From positions 186,001 through 250,000 of the forward strand of contig JAEPRB010000003.1 of the NCBI GenBank assembly GCA_016758965.1: a stretch of 64,000 nt of DNA, written 5' to 3'. The position numbers and the translations under genes were made by a program. The stretch comes from Circinella minor (lineage: Eukaryota; Mucoromycota; Mucoromycetes; Mucorales; Lichtheimiaceae). The notes beneath the pieces were generated by a model. The model was not told the DNA's origin and did no database searches. It saw nothing but the letters and a program-made list of their open reading frames with translations. This document shows positions 1 through 15,080 of this stretch, in pieces; positions within the stretch are counted from its first letter, which is position 1; every line of letters begins with the position of its first letter.

Positions 1-138
1 AAAATAAACTAAAAATGCAAATAGAATATGTATATTATTATTATTATTGTTATCGATACAAATGTCAACTTGTGCACTTTGATCCACCGTGTTGATCCAT
101 CCACACCAAGGAGTGCTATACGTAGCGTTGTTGTCAAT
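1..138 (-). CDS. Possible 3' exon of an unidentified gene (partial, runs off window)
   Basis: On the minus strand an acceptor (TTTACAG, ending at 139) is followed by an open frame to the left edge. It starts IDNNATYSTPWCGWINTVDQ and then enters an Asn run. The mix of Trp, Cys, Pro and Asp looks like real coding sequence rather than AT-rich noise. I do not recognise the family and found no convincing upstream exon or start. Weak call; sequence left of the window would decide it. Confidence 0.3.
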   Translation of the reverse strand, partial: MDNNATYSTPWCGWINTVDQSAQVDICIDNNNNNNIHILFAFLVYF

Positions 139-1562
139 CTGTAAATATATTATACAGAGGAAATAACATTATTAAAAAGTCACGTTGTGTAGCAACAAAG
201 GTGAGGGGGATTATAGACATTATAAAAAAAATAGTCTTTGTCGTGGTCTTTGTGTGGTAGTAATGACAAAAAGGCTGTCGTTTAGCTGGCGCCTATTTTT
301 TTTTTCTTACTGCGACAAATGAATTTCTATAAAAAACGCGCAGTCGAAAAGTCTCTTCTTCTTTTCTTTACTTCTTTCCGTGGTTCTGGAGTCTACCTTA
401 CCATATTATGCGCGTCGTTTTTTTTTTCCTGACAAGAAAATAAACTAGCATGCAGTCTTAACCTTATGGTTAATTTTTGGTAAAGAACCAGGAAAAAGTT
501 TCAGGTGATTTCATAATTGCCGCCTCTTTTCCTTAACTTTCGAGAAAAAAAAAACAGCAGCCTTTTTTTTTCTTTGACTTGTGGTTAGTCGCTTTATGGG
601 TTTTTGGAAAAAAAAAAGAGGTTTGGAACTTTTTTCCAACTTATGATCGTGTTTGTATTATTTTACGTATGCTGCTTGGTTCGAATGATAATATAACTTT
701 CATTACCCAAACGGTTCTTTTGAAACGATTGTTCTTGGACATGCCTCTCGTTCCTTGACAAATTCGGTTCAACTCTTTTCGTAAACTTGACATGTTCGGA
801 TTATTGACGTTTTCCATTGGTACACCTTGTTTTTCTTTTTTGGGAATAACAAGGAAGGAAAATTGAGCTGATTATGGTATACAAGCTTTAATGGAAAAGA
901 GTGAAATCCAAGTATGCATGTGAAAGGGATTTAGTTACTTTAATGGTGAGTCTTTTTATTGGAGAATGTTCTTTCGAGGCATTCCGTACTGTTGTGTATT
1001 GTTAAGAATGAAGTTAGATGCTGCAACAATCTTTCTTTAGCAACTTTTTCAAGTTGGCTACAATCCTTCAGTTTGAACGGTTGTCATGGTTGAACACCCG
1101 TTGCTGCAAATAACGATCGTTTTTTTTTCTCCATATTTTACAAAAGAGGAAGTTTGTTGTGCTGGTTGCTAGCAGTACACACTTTTGATTTTGTGAAAGA
1201 CCAACAAGACTCGGGTTTTACTATTTGTTACCAGGCATTTGCTCAGCAGTGACAGCATTGTCAAATCATTCCAACCATAGTTAATAATTCACGTGCTTTC
1301 GGTTCGCTAATGCCTTACGGATACGCCCATTTTAACTGGGTAGGTGAAACGTTAGTCCAAGGCAAAGTTTCATCTAGTGGCAGCAATGTCTGTCATATTT
1401 CCTTTTTAACAAGGTATCTACTTATTCCAACGGGTGGATGATCCCATCAGTGACATGGACCTTTGTATTTGGTGTGGTTCAAATTATCAACTGGATGACG
1501 GTGACTTGGCTTTTGGATTCAAGTTGAAGGGTTGTCACAACTGGCCCGGATGAAAGTAATTT

Positions 1563-1716
1563 CTAAGCAACCTGGTGAACCCATTTTGTACCTCCTGCAA
1601 TTTCGTTCGATTCTGTCCAAGCGTACCAATTGATATGGTTCTGGTCAAACCAATATCGAGCGATAGTGTCAAAATCAGTGATAGTTGTTGGAACCAAGGT
1701 ACAAACAAAACCAGAA
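1563..1716 (-). pseudogene. Relic coding fragment, family unknown
   Basis: The minus strand gives about 50 open codons of ordinary protein composition, including FDTIARYWFDQNHINWYAW and then GGTKWVHQVA, ending at a TAG. Downstream sequence keeps protein-like stretches but in changing frames with stops, the pattern of a decayed coding region. It could be a gag-like or other retroelement remnant; that is only a guess. Confidence 0.25.
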
Positions 1717-1919
1717 GTATGTTAACAAGCTGGATCTTGCGCTCTATATAATGTGGGTGAGGGATGTGATTCGGACACTTGGGAGATTTATTATAAACCA
1801 GTATAGTATGACCTAAAGGAGACTATACATGTATTCTCGAGGAGGGTAATACAAGTGCGTGGTGTTGCAGGATGCAAGTCTCAATTGCTGGCGGGTAATT
1901 GATGATGGGTATAGAATCA

Positions 1920-1971
1920 TGGCAAGAATAACATTTGGCAAGATGGCGTGGCAAGAATAATGTTTGGAAAG
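1920..1971. repeat. Two-unit imperfect tandem repeat
   Basis: The motif GGCAAGAATAA followed by YRTTTGG occurs twice about 29 bases apart. It is a short local duplication inside the decayed stretch, with no coding role seen. Confidence 0.5.
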
Positions 1972-2937
1972 ATTACATTCTCATCCGTTCCTATTTGATA
2001 ACGCGTCATTTGGGATCAACATACACGTGCTTCTGAGGGAATAAATAATACTTTTTTTGGGAAGCTTTGCCAATGAACGTTCTCGTCGTGCTTCCTGTCG
2101 GGTTGTTTGAAATTCATACAACTTACTGATACATTGGCCGTTTTTATTTATCTTTTTCTTTCAAAATAAACTTTTTATTTACAAACCAAATGGGTAAGTT
2201 ATGATTATAAGGTGCATACATTTTAGAATCGAATTTTTTTCTGTCTATTTTCGATGGCCTATTAATAAACACAACTAAACCCAAAACAAAAATTAACCCA
2301 CAAAAATGAAAGATATAACCATGGAGAACAATATTTGTGGATTAGTCTGTTTGGTTTTCACAGAAAATATATTTTTTTTGAGGCTCAAAGTTGGTGGGTG
2401 ATTTTCAACTTTGGCTGGGGATATCTTATGATCGAACCAAAGTGGTATATATTTAACCGTATATGGATATATGGATATTGTCATTTGATACATAAAAATA
2501 GCGTCATAAAATGGGAAGAGTAAAGAAAAAGATGTGGAGCACAAAGCAAAAAAAAAGATACGTATGCTAGGCAAATTTGATTCTAAAAGTTAAAATGTTG
2601 AAGAAAAGAAGTACTAACTAAAATGTGATTATTCATTACAAGAAAGCATTCATGGGTTTTTGGATGCTGCTACGTAGTAATATAAAAAACCTAGAAATTA
2701 TTATAATATATGTTAATGATATATTGAATTATATTGTTCAGTAATGGATGCTATATAAATAATTGAAGTCATTAGAAGTTCTAAAATGATATAAAATCTC
2801 ACTATTATAGAGTTACTGAACAAGTGGAACATATAACCTTTCATCTAATATCTTATATCCCTTTTCCATTACCTAATAAAAATCAGTATAGTGGCGGTGT
2901 TTTAAAAGAATAAAATTGCAACAGATGCAACAGTCGA

Positions 2938-3355
2938 CAGAGCCTTCAGAGCTCCAATATTTTACTCAGCTATAAGCTTAAAAGGCCTGACGATTTGGCC
3001 GAGTAAAACCCAAAAATAGTTAGATTCCGCTGTATTAAAAGAAATGATGGGCGCTTTGGCTCATCGTAATATCCAACTATTGAAGTCATTGTTGGTTGGT
3101 TGGATCAACTCATTTTATATAAAAATTAATTTGAAATCCAATAGTGACAAAAGAATGTAAAACCCATTAGGGTGAGCAGTAAAGAAGGGGACTGAGAGAT
3201 GTTAGTTTATATTTCAATTATCTTGGATGAAGGTTCGACGTGTGCCATACAACAGGAACTGGGTCTTAAATTAAACGTCTAACTATTTATGGACTTTACT
3301 CGGCAAAGTCGCCAGGCTCTTGAAGCCTATTTCCAGCTAAATAATCGAGGCTCTG
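2938..3355. mobile_element. Non-autonomous DNA transposon (MITE) with long terminal inverted repeats
   Basis: The left end (2938-3026) and right end (3278-3355, reverse complement) are imperfect inverted repeats of about 80-90 bases. Both begin CAGAGCC and share the stretch GCCTGRCGAYTTKGCCGAG, then GAGTAAA and AAATAGTTAGA. The 418-bp element has no transposase frame inside. The terminal CAGAG resembles hAT ends, but no clean 8-bp target duplication is visible, so the superfamily is left open. Confidence 0.7.
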
Positions 3356-4044
3356 TATGCTATATTCGGAGTGACATGGTCTGAAAATTGAAACATTGCT
3401 TATAAAAATTTCGATTCTTATGTGTGTTTTTATGTATGACAATGGCAATGGTTATGGATAACACTAGCATATGTAATATCTTCATATTAATCTGAAAGAA
3501 TAGTAAGGTGATGATATCTTGCAGTTGTATATATACCATCGCTTCCTTCTTGTTATACAGCATTGTTACATATGGTATTACAAAAACTGTAATAAAGGGG
3601 TGTTTTGTCATATATCCTATATTTTTGATGAAATGGAAGGATTTCCCTCGGAATAATATATATATTCCCTTTGTTATCATCATAGAAGCTTTGCATATTA
3701 TTATTAATGATGATTCCATTCTATTATACTATTATTATGTTTGAGGAACCCAATATGATGAATATAACATCGACTCGCGATGTAGAGTCATCGGCAATAA
3801 CCATTTTGTATCACCGCTGACTTGATCGGAATGCGGAAGACTTGAGTTATTATATGACTCAATATATAAAGTTTATCATGCATCAATTATTTATTGTTCT
3901 TATAAAAAGATCAAGTATGTAGTCAAAAAAAAAGCCGACTTATTATCATTTCTAATCGATACTATACTCCACTCTACATTCAAGAGAGAAAAAAAGAAAA
4001 CATAGACATATCGAACAATTATTTTATAAAGCAATAATTTTAGC
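3356..4044 (+). promoter_or_regulatory. AT-rich spacer and promoter of the 4045 gene
   Basis: No gene is recognised; open frames here are AT-rich and unstructured. A TATA-type sequence (AATATATAAA, 3861-3870) lies about 175 bases before the next start codon and is the likely core promoter. Confidence 0.4.
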
Positions 4045-4359
4045 ATGTCCTCAACTGACAATACCAATAATACCAGTTCTTGTGAAGAAAATGTTACTAC
4101 CTTCAAAGGTCAAGAAATAACGAATATGGTTTTTGCGAAATTTGGAGAACTAGCACGACTTCTCAATGTCCAAGATGAAACCAAATATGAAGATGATCCA
4201 TTGATGGAAATTGGCATGTATATCTCACTCTATTTTGGACAATGTATCGAAGATCAAAATAATAAGTGTTCTAGTGCCGGATTGAAATCTTTTTTAAAAC
4301 ATGTGCTTACTGAACATGACCATGACAACTTACCCAATGATAACTGTACTGAACAATGA
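4045..4359 (+). CDS. Small acidic hypothetical protein, single exon, 104 aa
   Basis: An intronless frame from ATG to TGA. The N-terminus is Asn/Thr/Ser-rich. The middle (about residues 24-90) looks like a compact amphipathic fold, with segments such as NMVFAKFGELARLLNVQDE and EIGMYISLYFGQCIED. The C-terminus is polar and His/Asp-rich. There is no signal peptide, membrane segment or recognised motif. A TATA-like box sits about 175 bases upstream, and normal codon use supports a real gene. It is convergent with UBA1, whose stop lies about 250 bases downstream. Function unknown. Confidence 0.6.
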   Translation: MSSTDNTNNTSSCEENVTTFKGQEITNMVFAKFGELARLLNVQDETKYEDDPLMEIGMYISLYFGQCIEDQNNKCSSAGLKSFLKHVLTEHDHDNLPNDNCTEQ

Positions 4360-4605
4360 AAACTGTAGTATCAGAACCTTCCTTTTTTATGACCTTCTTG
4401 AATTACCATGTAATAATGTATTATTTCTTCCTAGTAAATATATATGTATATATACATGTTTTTTTAAAAAATAAAAACAAAACATTTTAAAAAATATTTA
4501 TTCACAATTTTTTTATTATTCTTTTGCAAGTGTTTAATTATATTGGTTTTATGGGGTGGGATTGAGGGAAAGGAGCTAACAGCTTATTTTTTTTCCTTTT
4601 TTAAA

Positions 4606-9283
<4,678 letters not shown>

Positions 9284-9667
9284 TGTATTTAATAATAATA
9301 AAAAGAAAATGTAAAAAGAAAAAAAAAAGAAAGAAAAGAAAAAAAAAAAGGGCACGGGCACCTTAAATCACGTATACCGCAGTTTATAATAAAATTCAAC
9401 GCGTCACTCACTCGCATATAATAGTTTCGAAATTATTCCATTAATAACTATCTGAATAAATTATTAATTACTACGCACATACTGCGCAGATATATATTAA
9501 AAAAAACTACACATAAAAACTCTTTTATAATATTAATTATTTATTCTATTATATATATCAAAAAAGAAAAAAAAACAATATATATATATATTTATACATT
9601 CAAATAAATGATTTAAGGAGAAAGAAAGGGTAGATAAAGGATAAAGAGGGAGAGGGGAATAATAATC
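9284..9667 (-). promoter_or_regulatory. UBA1 upstream region
   Basis: AT-rich spacer between the UBA1 start and the glutaredoxin stop. Directly before the UBA1 ATG it is C/T-rich on the coding strand, as at many genes here. A GC-richer block with GGGCACGGGCACC (9350-9362) stands out and may bind a factor. No gene is seen. Confidence 0.35.
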
Positions 9668-10169
9668 CTACAATTTTGATTGTTTGATACCAGCTTCCTT
9701 TAATAAATTTTCTAATTTACCACTTTTAAAGGCTTCATCAAGATCACTAAAACCACCAATATGTTTATTATTAATAAATACATTTGGAACAGTTTTTTGT
9801 CCAGTAAGTTCAAAAAGTGTTTTTTGTACGTCAGGTCCATCTTCTCGGATATCAAGTTCAAGTACTTTGTATTTTACTGATAAATCATCAAAAATTTCTT
9901 TAGCTCCTGTGCAATAAGGACAATAACTTTTACTAAATACCTAAGATTGTAAATATTATTATTGTTATTATTATTATTCATGTAATGAAAGTTTACCCAT
10001 TTGTTTTTATTATTAAACGATCCATACCCTAAAAAAAATTTGTTCATCTCAAACCCTTTTTCTCTCCCCTCCCCCCCCAAAAAAAAACATTGTTTTATTT
10101 TACCATGACAGGGTTTTCAGCAATGGATTTCTTTACTAATTCTTTAATGCCTTGAGCGATTACCGACAT
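9668..10169 (-). CDS. GRX: Dithiol glutaredoxin (CPYC type)
   Basis: A small thiol-disulphide oxidoreductase that uses glutathione to reduce protein disulphides. Exon 1 (10104-10169) encodes 22 residues starting MSVIAQGIKELVKKSI. A phase-0 intron follows, then exon 2 (9668-9940) opens VFSKSYCPYC with the CPYC active site. The cis-proline GSH-binding segment TVPNVFINNKHIGGFSDL is intact, and the protein ends KQSKL. The total is 112 aa, typical of cytosolic fungal Grx1/Grx2, with no clear mitochondrial presequence. The intron sits just before the active-site strand. Nearest neighbour is UBA1 downstream on the same strand; no functional link is implied. Confidence 0.93.
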
Positions 10170-10953
10170 TTTTAGTTCTTTTATTATATAAATATCTGGG
10201 GTAAAATAAAAATAAAAGATAAAACCACTAAAAAGGGGTTTTTATAGTCAGAGAAAGAGAGAGAGATTTTTTTTAAAGAACCTCCAATGGAAGATGAAAT
10301 AAATTACATCATTCATAACACTTTGATTACAAATTTAATATAAATATGAAATCATATCTTCTTAAATGACATTGGTTATCTATAACATGATACTAAGTAT
10401 ACTTTTTATTAATAATAATGAATTAATAATCAAAGACGATATTTATAGCAGAGCAAAGTATAATGTATTATCATTTATAGATTCATCTTATATCATAGAG
10501 TAATACGTACATCTTTTTTTATAATTTTGAAACAATTTTGTTTTTCTGTTATAATTGTTGTTACGTAATTAAAAATGTTTATAAAAAATCACTCACAACT
10601 ACTAGTTTTAATACAACAGGCTTTTTTTTTGTTTGTGTTTTATGTTGAAAGATAACCTCGATGGTATGAATTAATCTACTATCGAGAAGAAAAGTTTATG
10701 AAAAGACTAACTACAAATAATCAATGGTAATAACTGTATGTTTTATAGATACGTAGCACTTTCTAAAGAAGTAAAAATAGTGTACATATGTATATACGTA
10801 GGGAATTCTGTTTTAAAACGTAATGAGTATGATATTAACTTTTGATTATAATAATTATAATGTTAATAGATTTTTTTTTATTGTTATGCTACGTAGAATG
10901 GAAATAAAATGATATTATTCTACAAAAGATGAAACACTTTCAACGGTATATAG
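10170..10953. other. Intergenic spacer upstream of glutaredoxin
   Basis: AT-rich DNA with no supported gene. The first 100 bases carry GA-rich runs, which are CT-rich on the glutaredoxin strand, and probably hold its promoter. No TATA box can be chosen with confidence. Confidence 0.4.
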
Positions 10954-11562
10954 TTAGTGTATGTCTTTATAATTATCCACAACTGGTTGATTTTCTTCTG
11001 TCAAGCGACAATAGCTGTCCTTGAAAGTGAGATCATGTAAATACAGTAAGAAACTTATTGGGTAAAGTGACTATCATTACTTCTTAATATAATAAAATGA
11101 ATAAGCATCCGTCTACAAACGTAATTTATTGTTGTCAATAACTTATCACGCACTGAAAAAACATATATTAATAATAATATTCATAGTCATGTTACAAATG
11201 TGAATGCTGTTCTTTCTTATATATGTTGTTGTTCATCATGAGTTGGAGGTTTTCATAAATTTAATTACTAGATATTAACATACGTTTGTTGTCAATAACA
11301 ACGATATAACTTGTGAAACGGTCCCCATGGTTCCTTCCAGTCGGACGATTTCCTCCAACTAAAAAAAGCAAATATTCTATATACCTTTATACCTTCCATA
11401 AATTAATTTAGAATTGTTTCAAAATAATATTATAATATAATAAAAGACAAAAGAATCAGAAAGAAATTCAATAATAATTACAACAAAATAGTTTATTAGT
11501 TGTGCATCATGAACATGATCTATATGCTTTTTGGTGTCACCAACAAAAACTACCACGTTCAT
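10954..11562 (-). CDS. Doubtful three-exon gene, 90 aa
   Basis: Three open minus-strand segments join with intact GT-AG signals. They are exon 1 11482-11562 (ATG, 27 codons), exon 2 11284-11358 (25 codons, donor GTATGT) and exon 3 10954-11070 (38 codons plus TAA). Every junction is phase 0, which would be unlikely by chance for unrelated segments. Exon 3 encodes LHDLTFKDSYCRLTEENQPV, which reads like real protein. Against it, exon 2 is open in more than one frame, and the family is not recognised. It may be a small gene or the remains of a larger one. Confidence 0.25.
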
Positions 11563-12170
11563 TTCAAACTTTATGCATTAATCATACCCAAGGTCAGTTA
11601 TTAAAATTACTGTTATATGTATTATATATATAAAAGACTTGATCAGTTTTTCTGTCAATACGTAATAACAACGATAACACACACATACATACATTTTCTC
11701 TGTATATATATATATTTCCTGTGTAAATTTTTTCAATTCTTCTTTCTTCCGACATATCTTCTTTCCCATTGTGTATAAAACTTGTTATTTAGTAGATCAC
11801 ATGTACGACTGTCTATTGCTTCCAAATATAAACCTTCCATCTCTTTTTATATTATTTTATTTAATACGTATAAAAAAAATATGTATAATAATATTATAAG
11901 AATATATTAGTTAGATATGTTTTAATAATAATAATATTAATAACTATCTTCATTATTTATAAGTATGATGATAAAAAAAAAAAGAAGCCCTTTATTCTCA
12001 GGATTCTAGTGTAAATTCGGATTAACCTCCGCAAACTGTGTTTTTTTTATACATGTAAGAAAAAAAAATAATAATCTTGACGTCAGTGAAATAGAAAGAG
12101 TCTTTTTCTTTAACTTCTTTTTTCTTTTTCTTTTTACTTTTTTTAATTGTTTCCTTTTTAAAACACGCCA
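11563..12170 (+). promoter_or_regulatory. Upstream region of the CABLES-like gene
   Basis: Spacer without a supported gene. The last 100 bases before the 12171 start contain a long T/C-rich leader (for example TTTCTTTTTCTTTTTAC), the usual 5' leader style in this window. A TGACGTCA motif at 12078-12085 is a consensus CRE/ATF site and could be regulatory. Confidence 0.4.
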
Positions 12171-13540
12171 ATGGGCACGACGAAAAGTCGTAAATCCAGG
12201 CGTAATAACTCAAGACCAGCTGCCTTAACTTTTTTATCTAACATTTCATTGGGCAACGAAAACAATTCTACAGATATCAATAATAACAATAACACCCAAC
12301 CAGCACTTGTTACTCCAGCTTCAATTGAATCACACAATGAAGGTTTCCATTCAGAACACTATGGTTTTTCAAATACTCAACAACCACAACAACCACAACA
12401 GCAGCAGCAGCAGCAGCAGCAGTCAATGCGTACTGTGGAAGGTTATTATTAATATATATATATTTTCTTTTACTATGTTTATGATTTTGTGTAAATTGAT
12501 CTTTTTATTTAACAAATCGATATTAATGAATAACAACGATAATAATAATAATAATAAAATATATAGGAGGATCTTTCATTTCAAGCGATAGCAATGTATC
12601 AACCGAACTTGCAGGTCCCACCACCTTATCCAGCAAAGAAACCCGCGCTAATGTTCCACCATTGGCTACCTCGCAATCCGTTATGACATCACTTTTGAGT
12701 GAACAGATTAAATTACAGCAACAGCAACAACAACAACAAAGCCAACAACAGCAACAATCCCATTCACAACAACAAAGACGTCGTTGGTCGCTTGAAAGTG
12801 ACGACAACAATAACAATAATAATAACAATAATAATAATAACATACAACATCATAAGTTGACAAGAGAGGATAGTGAACGACCTATTGCTTCTGAAAAGAT
12901 TAAAAAGAAATCTCAACATACGGATAAAGAGGTTTGTTTTAATTTCTATATATATATATATATTTTTCTTTATAAAAATAAAAAGAGGTATTTTAATATT
13001 ATATTATAAAAAATAGAATTATAATGGTAGTAGTATTATGTCAGTTGTTCGATATTATACAGAAAAAATTCGATTTTCAACAGGCAAACGAAAAGCTGAT
13101 CCATCTGTTAATCGTGGTTACTTGTAAGTCATTATTATTATTATTATTATTATTACAACTATTAATGATGAATAATTATAAAATTTATTAGGCAACAACA
13201 ATTGGCAAGTCATGATAATAATAAACGTCGACCAGCATTATCTTATGCTCATTTCTTAGTACCATCTCATTCATTAGAGTAGGGTCTTTTATTATTATTA
13301 TTATTATTATATTCATTTGTGCATTATTCTCCCCCTCCCTTTTTTTTTTCCACATCTTAACAAAGATTAAGGAGGGAAAAAAAGATACTAAACCTTTTTT
13401 ATTATCATTTTAATTTGACAGTGATCACCCGACTATATCTCTTGAAGGATCTTCTGATTATGATCCAAATTTTCTTGATAATGATTCTTATAATCGATTT
13501 GGAATATTATCAAGTTCTCAGGTAAATTATTTAGTTCATC

Positions 13541-13585
<45 letters not shown>

Positions 13586-14453
13586 TGTGTGTGTGAGAGA
13601 GAGAGAGAATATAAACTAATCATATTATATATATAGGAATCAAATCATGCAGGTATGAGACCATCTGAAATGAAAAGAGAGTTAAATGAACAATTTCGTC
13701 ATACACATCCAGAAATTCCACCAGAAATTACTTTAAGTAAAATAAGATCTATCAAAAATCATTTACTTGAAATTGGTAAAGTGGTGGATTTAGAAGTATC
13801 AAGTGTGGCCCATGCATTTGTCTATTTTGAAAAATTAGTTATCAAGGTTTGTCTTGTGTTTTTTTTTTTTTTGCTCTTTTATTTTTAACTTAATAATTAT
13901 TTAACCTAAAGTTTTACATAAATTTAGAATGTTGTTACAAAAAAGAACAGAAAGTTAATAGCAGGTAATTATTATTAATGCATGATTAAATAATAATAAT
14001 ATAATAACTAAATAAAAACAATAATATAGCATGCTGTTTGTTCTTAGCAACCAAAGTAAACGAAGCAAAAGGGTCATGGTTTGAACCACTCTTTGAAGTA
14101 AGTCAACTCTTTTATAGGTTAAAATATCATAAATTATATAATGCTAATGCTAACTAATAATAATAGGCTATTGATGATGTATTAGATGTGGATTCTGAAG
14201 AAATTCGAGAACATGAATTTGCTGTATTTGCTGATCTTGAATTTAATTTGTATATACGTAGCAGTGAGTTCATGCCACATTTCGAACGAATATTCCAAGT
14301 CCTAGGTAACATTTTTTTTCTTTTTTTGTTTCAATAAATATATATTAAAAACTTATTTTAAATTGTTTTATATCATTATTATATATAGAATATAAAAGTA
14401 TTGAGGATTATATTGGTAGTTCGTCTTTTTATAAAGTCGATGAACATAAATAA
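12171..14453 (+). CDS. CABLES-type cyclin-box protein
   Basis: Animal CABLES1/2 proteins link cyclin-dependent kinases to Abl-type kinases and carry a C-terminal cyclin box. The first exon has the family's N-terminal signature (SRPAALTFLSNISLGNE), then poly-Gln and poly-Asn tracts. The middle contains YDPNFLDNDSYNRFG, like the conserved 'DPxLLDDP' element. The cyclin-box part begins MRPSEMKRELNEQFR and continues LTLSKIRS-like, VSSVAHAFVYFEKLVIK, KNRKLIAACCLFLATKVNEA and EEIREHEFAVFADLEFNL. It ends VDEHK. I read nine coding exons with consistent phases. One junction uses a GTTATT donor (12442). Poly-Gln runs near 12390-12422 and 12715-12740 are in frame. Family assignment rests on remembered motifs, not on a search. 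The gene is convergent with the NIPA-like gene. Confidence 0.8.
13541..13609. repeat. Compound microsatellite in an intron
   Basis: (TA)n passes into (GA)n, (GT)n and (GA)n again, inside the intron between the exons ending SSSQ and starting ESNHAG. It is likely length-variable. Confidence 0.8.
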
Positions 14454-14954
14454 TAAATTTATTATATTATCAATAAAAAAAAAAACTATCATCATCATTA
14501 TTATTATTTATCATTTTCTCAAACTCTCCCCCCACCCCCTTAAACCATATAAATAGTATTTTCTTTTCTCTTTGATTTTTTTATATACATATTATAAATG
14601 AAAACAATAAAAAAAAGAACATATTGTATAAATCAAGAGATTATTATTATAATATTATATCATTACTGCTATTTATATTATTATATGTATTATAGTTACG
14701 TATTGTTTATCTTTTGTGTAAAAAGAATGCAAAAAAAAAAAAAAAGTAAAAGAGTATAATGTTTTTTTTTTGTTTTTTATACAAATCGGTAAGGGGGAAG
14801 AGGGAAGGGGGGAGGAGTGTAAAAAATATGAATTGAATGTAAAAAAAAAAAAATTAGTTGCTTATTATTGTATGTATCAGTATGTATGTAAAAAAAAGCA
14901 AGTATTTTTTTTTTGTTTGGAATGCTATAGAAAACTATGTATCAAATTATATTT

Positions 14955-14992
<38 letters not shown>

Positions 14993-15080
14993 GTATGTGT
15001 TTGTGTATATATGTTTTGTTCTTGTTCTATACAATTATTGTTATATACTTATATTTATATATTACTATTATGTATTATTT
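14454..15080. other. Convergent 3' region with GT microsatellite
   Basis: Space between two convergent genes, holding both 3' ends. There are A-rich and T-rich runs suitable for polyadenylation on either strand, and a (GT)n tract at about 14957-14991. Frames reading VCVCVC here are microsatellite artefacts. Confidence 0.6.

Larger units (their letters stand above)
139..2937. other. Gene-poor interval with decayed sequence
   Basis: No intact gene is visible. The part from about 700 to 2100 looks more GC-balanced than the surrounding intergenic DNA. It holds one short relic reading frame (1563-1716, minus) and a small imperfect tandem repeat near 1920-1971. This suggests an old transposon or dead gene. 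From 2100 onward it is plain AT-rich spacer. Confidence 0.4.

Noticed and set aside
283..296. TGGCGCC as a possible retrotransposon primer-binding site
   Set aside because: No long terminal repeat or polyprotein lies next to it; a seven-base match alone is not evidence.
660..700. GGTTCGAAT, a tRNA B-box-like motif
   Set aside because: The following CC and a matching A box and cloverleaf arms are missing; no tRNA can be folded.
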